Origin: CAZYWA01 sp964650975 [NCBI: uncultured bacterium]
GTDB taxonomy: Bacteria > JADJOY01
NCBI GenBank assembly: GCA_964650975.1
Contig: CAZYWA010000362.1
Span: 1-8,214 of the forward strand
Direction: 5' to 3'
Length of the DNA: 8,214 bases
The position numbers and the translations under genes were made by a program. Positions 1-4,332 of this stretch are shown here, in pieces; within the stretch, counting starts at the first letter, position 1, and each line of letters opens with the position of its first letter. The notes beneath the pieces are model-generated. The model was not told the DNA's origin. It did no database searches and worked only from the letters and a program-made list of their open reading frames with translations.

Positions 1-337
1 CTCTATCGATCCGAACGATTGTCAGGCAATGCGAAGGGTGAAAGAGACGGTACTCTCCTTCACGCTCGCGGCGCAACCCTTAACGAACCCGCGCGGTGCG
101 AAATGGCGGGAGTTTCGAGTCCGCAAAGTGGTGAAAGCAAAATCGTCGGCTTGCAAGATTTACTGACAATTAAAGTGCGTTAGTTCGCGCAGGACCGGTA
201 ACTGGATGCTTTCATCCGATGTAACCGAACAACATCGAAAAACGTCATATTTTGCATGCACACCTAGTCACTTCCCGATTTCATTCGAGGAGCTGAATGC
301 GGATTTCCCCGCGCTCCGGCGAAATGCGGGATCGGGC
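1..337. other. Less GC-rich stretch without a convincing gene
   Basis: This 337-base stretch has visibly more A/T than the rest and no open frame with coding character. It contains a stem-loop at 31-69: GCGA/TCGC outer arms, then GTGAA/TTCAC and GAGA/TCTC inner arms around CGGTAC. A second small hairpin, GGATG-CTTT-CATCC, lies at 203-216. On the minus strand TTGTCA (169-164) resembles a sigma-70 -35 box, but the -10 region 17 bases on (ACGATT) is poor. The stretch probably holds the 3' end of the minus-strand transcript and regulatory DNA for a gene beyond the left edge. No T-rich terminator was seen. Confidence 0.45.
31..69. repeat. Interrupted stem-loop in the left non-coding stretch
   Basis: Arms GCGA (31-34), GTGAA (38-42) and GAGA (44-47) pair with TCGC (66-69), TTCAC (59-63) and TCTC (54-57): 13 pairs with one A-C mismatch, one internal loop and a 6-base loop. 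No T-run follows on either strand. It may be an RNA structure or a protein site; function unknown. Confidence 0.5.
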
Positions 338-754
338 TCAGCCGCGGTCGTGGATCCCGGCCAGGATCCGGTCGAGCTCCGCGGGATCGACCGGCTTCAC
401 CAGATGCGAGTCGAAACCGGCGGCCGCGGAGCGTCGCTTGTCTTCGTCCTTGCCCCATCCGGTCATGGCGATGAGCGCCATCTTCCGGCCCCAGGCGTGC
501 GCGCGAATGCGGCGCGCGGCCGCGTACCCGTCCATGTTGGGCATGCCGATGTCCAGGAAGACCACCCGCGGCAGGTACTCCGAGGCGGCCCGAACGGCCT
601 CCACACCGTCGCGCGCGGTGCGCACCTCGTGACCCATGACCCGCAGCAGTCCAGCGAGGCTCTCGACGTTGTCCTCGCTGTCGTCGACCACCAGGATTCG
701 CGTCGCGGCCGCGGCGTCCGCCTCGGCGCGGTGCGCTGCGCTCGCCGGCTGCAC
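338..754 (-). CDS. Response-regulator receiver domain (C-terminal remnant of a hybrid kinase)
   Basis: The open frame from the GTG at 754 encodes 138 residues: a 17-residue Ala-rich linker and one complete receiver domain. All key residues are present: Asp24-Asp25 (ILVVDDSEDN), phospho-acceptor Asp68 (VVFLDIGMPNMDG), Thr98 (IAMTGWG) and Lys120 (LVKPVD). There is no output domain. Receivers of this type, with the DSEDN and LPRVVFLDIGMPNMDGY style, are usually the C-terminal domain of hybrid histidine kinases. Here the frame continues upstream of the GTG into a short piece of kinase ATPase domain, so the gene looks like the truncated end of a hybrid kinase. No ribosome site is evident at the GTG, so expression as a free receiver is uncertain. 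The domain itself shows no decay, so recent truncation or continued use as a lone receiver are both possible. Confidence 0.8.
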   Translation of the reverse strand: MQPASAAHRAEADAAAATRILVVDDSEDNVESLAGLLRVMGHEVRTARDGVEAVRAASEYLPRVVFLDIGMPNMDGYAAARRIRAHAWGRKMALIAMTGWGKDEDKRRSAAAGFDSHLVKPVDPAELDRILAGIHDRG

Positions 755-823
755 GCGAACGCCGTCGACCGCCGCGGGCAGCCGGACGATGAACTCGCTG
801 CCGCACTCGATCCCTTCGCTCCT
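755..823 (-). pseudogene. Remnant of hybrid histidine kinase ATPase domain
   Basis: Reading the same frame upstream of the receiver gives SEGIECGSEFIVRLPAA (820-770). It matches the last strand and turn of HATPase_c domains, which typically read S-(D/E)-G-x-x-x-G-S-E-F-x-V-R-L-P just before the receiver linker. No H box, N box or glycine-rich loops are found upstream. Beyond position 823 the frame is open but low in information (ESPKAPR and on), and it then runs antiparallel or out of frame with the end of the phasin-like gene. The rest of the kinase has therefore been lost, with the junction near 821-911. Confidence 0.7.
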
Positions 824-911
824 GGGGGCTTTGGGGGATTCCCCTAACCGCTCGAGAGCGTCGAGCGGGCTGGCGCTCAGCTGACCACGTTGCCGCGGGT
901 TGCGGCGCGGA
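824..911. other. Junction region between the phasin-like gene and the kinase remnant
   Basis: This short non-coding stretch lies where the hybrid kinase lost its N-terminal part. On the plus strand it carries two runs of five G spaced by CTTT (824-837), ending in GGGGATTCCCC, a small palindrome. No direct repeats, insertion-sequence ends or attachment sites were recognised. The composition of the G-rich block differs from the coding DNA on each side and may be a dispersed repeat at the breakpoint. Confidence 0.35.
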
Positions 912-1325
912 TCACGGCGTCGCGTGCGCCGCGCGACGCGCCCTCGCGCCTCGCGCGCCCGCGCGCTTCTCGAGCTCGTCGAGCTGGCTGCTGACGCGCG
1001 CGATCTCCTGCTCCAGGCTCGCGACCCGAGCGTGGGTCGGGATCCCGAATCGGTCGAGCGCCTGGCCGAGCTGCTCGCTCAGTCGCCGTTCGAGGTCGGT
1101 GCGGATGGCCGTCGCCTTCTCGCGGATACCGTCGGCGGGTGCCGTGGCGATGCGGCCGAGCTGGCTCGAGAGGTTCTGCCCGTGGCGCCGCAGGATCTCG
1201 AGCGGGATCGCGATCGGGCTCTCGATCCCGCGGGTGCGCTTGCCGCGCCGGTTCCTCCCGTTCTGTTTGCTCGCTGCCGCTCGACCGTTCGACCCGTTGC
1301 TCCCCGAGGATTCGGATGCCGTCAT
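912..1325 (-). CDS. Phasin-like (polyhydroxyalkanoate granule-associated) protein
   Basis: A 137-residue, helix-rich, highly charged protein. Residues 1-33 are Ser/Gly/Asn-rich then basic, probably disordered. Residues 38-90 form amphipathic helix (EILRRHGQNLSSQLGRIA, DLERRLSEQLGQAL). The stretch ALDRFGIPTHARVASLEQEI and on to ELEKR (89-121) resembles the C-terminal end of phasins, where a short leucine-zipper-like coil follows an LGIP/LGVP turn; phasins coat storage-polymer granules and form oligomers through this coil. The tail is Arg/Ala-rich and basic, which would allow DNA or polymer contact. It is shorter than typical phasins and lacks much of the usual N-terminal half, so a general coiled-coil protein is the alternative. 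The ATG at 1325 has a good ribosome site. It lies 52 bases downstream of the receiver gene. No polymer synthase or depolymerase is in the window. Confidence 0.65.
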   Translation of the reverse strand: MTASESSGSNGSNGRAAASKQNGRNRRGKRTRGIESPIAIPLEILRRHGQNLSSQLGRIATAPADGIREKATAIRTDLERRLSEQLGQALDRFGIPTHARVASLEQEIARVSSQLDELEKRAGARGARARRAAHATP

Positions 1326-1334
1326 GACCCAGTT

Positions 1335-1340
1335 CTCCTT
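1335..1340 (-). promoter_or_regulatory. Ribosome binding site of the phasin-like gene
   Basis: The minus strand reads AAGGAG nine bases before the ATG at 1325. It is the clearest ribosome site in the window and supports this gene being expressed independently of translational coupling. Confidence 0.75.
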
Positions 1341-1377
1341 CTAGTTCGTTTTTGCGCCGCCTGTGAAGCGGTGTGGA

Positions 1378-1830
1378 TCAGCTCTCTTCCAGCGCCTCGC
1401 GGACGGCGGCGAGCAGCATGCCGATGCCGAAGGGCTTGGGGAGAGCGATTCGCACGCCCAGGCGAGCGAGCGATCGCCGCGCGTGCTCCGGGTGGGCGAA
1501 GACGTCGTGCGACCAGACGATCACCGGGATTTCGCTCCCGTTCGCCCGCAGCTCGGCCAGGAACGCGACACCGTCGCCGCGCACCAGGTCGACGTCGCAG
1601 ATCAAGAGCGCGGGCGGTGGGCCGCTCGGGGCGTCGAGCCAGTCACGAGCGTCCTCGACCTCGCGCACCTCGAAGCTGGCCTCCTCGAGGTAGCGGCGCA
1701 CCATTCGCGCAAGCACGGTGCTCGCGCCGATGATGGCGATCTGTGGCGTGACGTCCCGCTCGAGCGCCGTGGGCCGGGTCATCCGGCGAGCGGGCGCGGG
1801 GACGGTCTCGGTCCTCACGACTCCGCTCAC
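1378..1830 (-). CDS. Degenerate lone receiver-domain protein
   Basis: A 150-residue single-domain receiver-like protein with no output domain. The fold pattern is clear from residue 30: first strand QIAIIG, phospho-acceptor candidate Asp79 in LLICDVDLVRGDG, Ser107 at the switch position (PVIVWS), and Lys132 in ALPKPFG. The acidic pair that normally follows strand 1 and binds magnesium is missing: the sequence there is GAST (35-38). Phosphorylation is thus expected to be weak or absent, as in known pseudo-receivers, although Asp, Ser and Lys remain. The GTG at 1830 overlaps the stop of the upstream kinase-like gene as GTGA, so the two are probably coupled and made together. No separate ribosome site is seen. 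An in-frame ATG 16 codons on (MTRPTALERD) would shorten the lead without touching the domain. Its partner is most likely the kinase-like protein encoded just upstream. Confidence 0.88.
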   Translation of the reverse strand: MSGVVRTETVPAPARRMTRPTALERDVTPQIAIIGASTVLARMVRRYLEEASFEVREVEDARDWLDAPSGPPPALLICDVDLVRGDGVAFLAELRANGSEIPVIVWSHDVFAHPEHARRSLARLGVRIALPKPFGIGMLLAAVREALEES

Positions 1831-3074
1831 GCTGTCGCGGGATCGAGGAGCGCCGGCGTGACCGCGACCGGCAGCTCGACGGACACCGAGGTCCCGAGAT
1901 CGCGACCGCTCCGAACCTCGATCGTGCCCTGCACTCGTTGCACGAGCCGGTGCACCAGGCTGAGCCCCATTCCGGAGGCGGAAATCGCCCGCGGGGCGTC
2001 ACCGAGCGGCTCGCCGTTCGGTTTCTCGCGAGCGCCCGCGTCTTCCACGGTGAGCCGCACGCCGCGGGCGGCCGCGCTGGTGCGCACCGTGACCGGCCCC
2101 GCCGTCCCGGCGGACTCGATGGCGTGGATCAGCGGCTCGAGCGCCGACTGCTCGACGGCGGCGGGCTCGACGGCGGTGAGCGGCAGATCCGTACCCAGCT
2201 CCTCGACGACCAGGACGGCGCGCGCGGCGAAGCAGCGGGCCGCGGCCGCCGCCGCGCGCACGGCTTCGTCGAGCGAGCGAGGCGCGGGGTCCGTACGGCG
2301 CGCCCGCGCGATGGCGAGCGCACGGCGCAGGATTCGCTCGCAGCGCCAGGCCTGCGATTCGATCTTGTCGATCGACTGCCGCACCTGGCTCGAGACGGGG
2401 TCGGCGCGCAGCAGCGCCACCTCGAGCCCGATGGTTTGCAGCGGCTGGCGCAGCTGGTGCGCGATCTCGGCCGCGAATGCCGCGGCCGACCCCGGCCCGG
2501 GCGCCCGACGGAGCTCGGAGGTGCCGGGTGCCCCGTGCGGCTCGAGGTGGGCGATCGGATCGCGCGTGGCGCGGAGCACTTGCTCGAGCAGCTCCGGCCT
2601 CGAGTCGCGGCGCCGCAAGCAGGCGTCGGCGCCGGCTTCCTTCAGCGTCGACACCGTGGCGGGGTCGTCGTCGACCGTGAGCACCACCAGCAACCCGCCG
2701 TAGCCGCACTCGCGGATGCTGCGCGCCAGCGCCACCTCGGTGGGAAGCGCCAGGCGCGGCGAGCTCACGATGCGCGGACCCACGTCGATGAACACCGCGT
2801 CGACGTGCGACACCGCCGGAATCTCGACGGCCTTCGAGAGCATGCGTTCGCACTCGAACTCGACCGCGAACCCGGGAATCCGCTCGAGCGCGAAACGCAC
2901 CAACTCCGCGTGGTCGGCATCGTCCGCGAGGCACAGCACGCGCAGCCGCTCGCGCCGGGCCGCGGCCACGTCGAGAGGCACGGCGACGGCGGGAAAGGGG
3001 CGCCGCGGAGGAGGCCCGGGGCTCGGGTCGCGCACGGGGTCGCACACAGGGTGTCGCATGCCGTGCCCGAGCAT
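1827..3074 (-). CDS. Receiver-histidine kinase-like protein with degenerate ATP-binding site
   Basis: About 415 residues, cytosolic. After a Pro-rich lead, residues 44-170 form a receiver-like domain: acidic pair Asp51-Asp52 (LADDADH), candidate phospho-acceptor Asp97 (VFIDVG), Thr133, but Arg155 at the usual conserved Lys. A kinase core follows: H box with His206 (EIAHQLRQPLQTIG), then an ATPase-like domain (about 290-402). Its N box is unusual: in ALEPLIHAIE the two positions normally Asn are Glu and His317. The G1 motif reads DAGAR instead of D-x-G-x-G, while G2 (GMGLSLVHRLV) and the final strand (GTSVSVELP) are well kept. ATP and magnesium binding may therefore be weak or absent, and the protein could act as a phosphotransfer or scaffold partner. 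The start is uncertain: the ATG at 3074 lies right against AAGGA, and the ATG at 3059 is 15 bases from it. The frame extends to 3437, but that part overlaps the ACP and looks like a shadow. Only five bases separate it from the ACP. Confidence 0.88.
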   Translation of the reverse strand: MLGHGMRHPVCDPVRDPSPGPPPRRPFPAVAVPLDVAAARRERLRVLCLADDADHAELVRFALERIPGFAVEFECERMLSKAVEIPAVSHVDAVFIDVGPRIVSSPRLALPTEVALARSIRECGYGGLLVVLTVDDDPATVSTLKEAGADACLRRRDSRPELLEQVLRATRDPIAHLEPHGAPGTSELRRAPGPGSAAAFAAEIAHQLRQPLQTIGLEVALLRADPVSSQVRQSIDKIESQAWRCERILRRALAIARARRTDPAPRSLDEAVRAAAAAARCFAARAVLVVEELGTDLPLTAVEPAAVEQSALEPLIHAIESAGTAGPVTVRTSAAARGVRLTVEDAGAREKPNGEPLGDAPRAISASGMGLSLVHRLVQRVQGTIEVRSGRDLGTSVSVELPVAVTPALLDPATA

Positions 3075-3079
3075 TCCTT

Positions 3080-3373
3080 CTAGGTCGAGCCGCCGAGCCG
3101 CATCTGGTGCAGCACCAGCTCGACGGTGTCGGCGACCGTGTGAATTTCCGGCGCCACTTCCAGCTCCGGGGCGATTTCCAGGTCGAACGCGGCCTCGAGA
3201 CCGAGCACGATCTCGATCAGGTCCAGCGAGTCGGCGCCCAGATCGTCGGCGAGCCGCGTGCTCGGGCCGAGCCGCGCGGGGTCGACTCCGAGCTGCGCCA
3301 CGATCACGTCGCGAACGCACGCCTCGATCAACTGGCGTCCGGGCGAATGGTGGCGGCGATCGGTGGGGTTCAC
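3080..3373 (-). CDS. Acyl carrier protein
   Basis: A 97-residue acyl carrier protein. The family carries acyl groups as thioesters on a 4'-phosphopantetheine arm attached to a serine. Here that is Ser49 in LADDLGADSLDLIE, the classic ACP signature, followed by the acidic recognition helix (EIVLGLEAAFDLEIAPE) and a C-terminal helix ending LHQMRLGGST. Helix 1 is seen in LIEACVRDVIVAQLGVD. The GTG at 3373 is the only nearby in-frame start and has no clear ribosome site; it gives a lead of about 15 residues before helix 1. A TTG at 3331 is a shorter alternative. The frame stays open far upstream, so the start is the least certain point. The gene is not beside fatty-acid or polyketide enzymes but sits five bases before a kinase-like gene, so it is probably a specialised carrier rather than the housekeeping ACP. 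Confidence 0.9.
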   Translation of the reverse strand: MNPTDRRHHSPGRQLIEACVRDVIVAQLGVDPARLGPSTRLADDLGADSLDLIEIVLGLEAAFDLEIAPELEVAPEIHTVADTVELVLHQMRLGGST

Positions 3374-3476
3374 GTGCGAGCAGCGAGCAACCGGAGGGTG
3401 TCGCGAGCGCCGTGAATCTAGGCGCCGCCAGCGACACTTCCCATCGGGCCGCTCCCCGATTTCAGCTAGGGAGACT

Positions 3477-3500
3477 CCCGTGGCGTGTTCACGCCACGGG
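3477..3500. repeat. Perfect 11-base inverted repeat (hairpin or operator)
   Basis: CCCGTGGCGTG (3477-3487) and CACGCCACGGG (3490-3500) are perfect reverse complements around a TT centre. As RNA the stem would be very stable with four bases in the loop. As DNA it is a two-fold symmetric site of a size suited to a dimeric repressor or regulator. There is no T-run next to it on either strand, which argues against a classic terminator. It lies about 100 bases upstream of the acyl carrier protein start. Confidence 0.8.
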
Positions 3501-3530
3501 CCGCGGGATCGGAGGATCGACCCATTCGAA

Positions 3531-3610
3531 CGCTTCGGACGCGAGGGACCGCGTCCCTCCGAACGACAGCAACGGCACTCGGACGGCTGCGGTCCCTCGC
3601 AGCCGAAGCG
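3531..3610. repeat. 22-base imperfect inverted repeat with competing inner hairpins
   Basis: The arm at 3531-3552 and the reverse complement of 3589-3610 agree at 20 of 22 positions, differing only at the two bases after CGCTTCGG. Two smaller hairpins use the same bases: GAGGGAC/GTCCCTC at 3543-3549 and 3553-3559 with a 3-base loop, flanked by TTCG/CGAA, and CGGCTGCG/CGCAGCCG at 3584-3591 and 3598-3605. On the minus strand the loop of the second is AGGGAC, complementary to a strand of the first. The unit TTCGG-n-GAGGGAC thus occurs three times, once on the plus strand and twice inverted. The RNA could switch between folds or form a loop-stem interaction; that is inference. Confidence 0.75.
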
Positions 3611-3654
3611 GACGATCGCGTCGATCGGCGGGAGAGCGCTTCCCGGCGAGCCGT

Positions 3655-4332
3655 TCAGGGATTCGCGATCACCCACTGCACGGCCGTGTGGGTCAGCTCC
3701 GCGGCGCTCCGCACGCGCAGCTTGCTCTTCACGTTCTCGCGGTGCGACTCGATGGTCTTGACGCTGAGCCCCAGCCGCTCGGCGATCTCGCGGGTGGTGA
3801 GGCCGCCGCCGATCAGGCGGAACACCTCGAGCTCGCGGTCGGTGAGGGAGGAGACCGGCGAGGGAGTCTCGCCCGGCTGACCGCGGGCGTGGCGCGCCAC
3901 CAGCCGCTCGGTCATGCGGGCGCTCAGGTAGACCTTTCCGGCGAGCACCGTGCGGATGGCCTCGATGAGCTTTTCGGGCGCCTCCTGCTTGTCGACGTAG
4001 CCGAGCGCTCCGGCTTCGAGGACCCGCTCCGCGTAGACCATCTCGTCGTGCATCGACGAGACCAGGACGGCCACGGGATTCTTCCGCAGGTGAAGCCGCT
4101 TCACGAGGTCGAGCCCGTCGCCGCGCTTGAGCGACAGGTCCACGATCACCACGTCCGGGTCGAGCGAGGCCACGGCGGTCATGGCGCCCGGGACGTCCTC
4201 GGCCTCGCCGCACAGCTCGAGGTCCGGGTAGCGCGCGATGCGCGCGGCCAGGCCCTCGCGCACCAGCGGGTGATCGTCCACGATGAGCACCCGCGCGGGC
4301 ACCCGCTTCCGCTCGTTCGTTTCCAGCCTCAT
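3655..4332 (-). CDS. NarL/FixJ-family response regulator (receiver + LuxR-type HTH)
   Basis: A 225-residue DNA-binding response regulator. Residues 13-130 are a receiver with the acidic pair Asp19-Asp20 (VLIVDDH), phospho-acceptor Asp65 (VIVDLSLKRGDG), Ser92 or Ser93 at the Thr/Ser switch position, and Lys115. A linker leads to a LuxR/GerE helix-turn-helix at about 163-220 (LTDRELEV, then TTREIAERLGLSVKTIESH), so the protein probably binds DNA as a dimer after phosphorylation. I chose the ATG at 4332 because it overlaps the upstream kinase stop (ATGA) and is preceded by GAGGGG six bases away. An in-frame ATG at 4362 would add 10 residues but has no good ribosome site. HisKA_3 kinases are typically paired with this regulator class, so partnership with the CheB-CheR-kinase fusion is well supported by both domain type and overlap. 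Target genes are not evident, but the palindromes just downstream are possible operators. Confidence 0.96.
   Translation of the reverse strand: MRLETNERKRVPARVLIVDDHPLVREGLAARIARYPDLELCGEAEDVPGAMTAVASLDPDVVIVDLSLKRGDGLDLVKRLHLRKNPVAVLVSSMHDEMVYAERVLEAGALGYVDKQEAPEKLIEAIRTVLAGKVYLSARMTERLVARHARGQPGETPSPVSSLTDRELEVFRLIGGGLTTREIAERLGLSVKTIESHRENVKSKLRVRSAAELTHTAVQWVIANP

Larger units (their letters stand above)
3374..3654. other. Gene-poor gap rich in stem-loops between the two gene units
   Basis: This 281-base gap separates the response-regulator stop from the acyl carrier protein start and has no convincing gene. It holds several inverted repeats besides the two listed separately: ATCGGG/CCCGAT arms at 3443-3448 and 3455-3460, the odd-centred palindrome GGGAGACTCCC at 3469-3479, and CGATCG/CGATCG at 3613-3618 and 3622-3627. 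None is followed by a T-run on either strand, so none looks like a standard intrinsic terminator. No clear sigma-70 or sigma-54 promoter was recognised. The gap could be a structured leader RNA for the ACP unit, an operator region, a factor-dependent termination zone or the relic of a small repetitive element. The sequence alone does not decide. Confidence 0.6.

Noticed and set aside
297-632. Plus-strand reading frame with GAGGAG four bases before its ATG
   Set aside because: It lies opposite the intact receiver domain, has Arg/Ser-rich composition with no recognisable motif, and is best explained as the shadow of the minus-strand gene despite the good ribosome-site match.
1363-2703. Long plus-strand open frame opposite the degenerate kinase and receiver
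   Set aside because: Low-complexity Ser/Arg-rich product with no domain, while the minus strand has recognisable receiver and kinase motifs.
3075-3437. N-terminal extension of the kinase-like gene up to 3437
   Set aside because: The added 121 residues are Arg/Pro-rich and run over the whole ACP gene in another phase; the ACP motif is far more convincing.
3477-3605. Hairpins as intrinsic terminators after the response regulator
   Set aside because: The stems are strong, but no T-run follows any of them on the minus or plus strand, so a standard intrinsic terminator is not supported.
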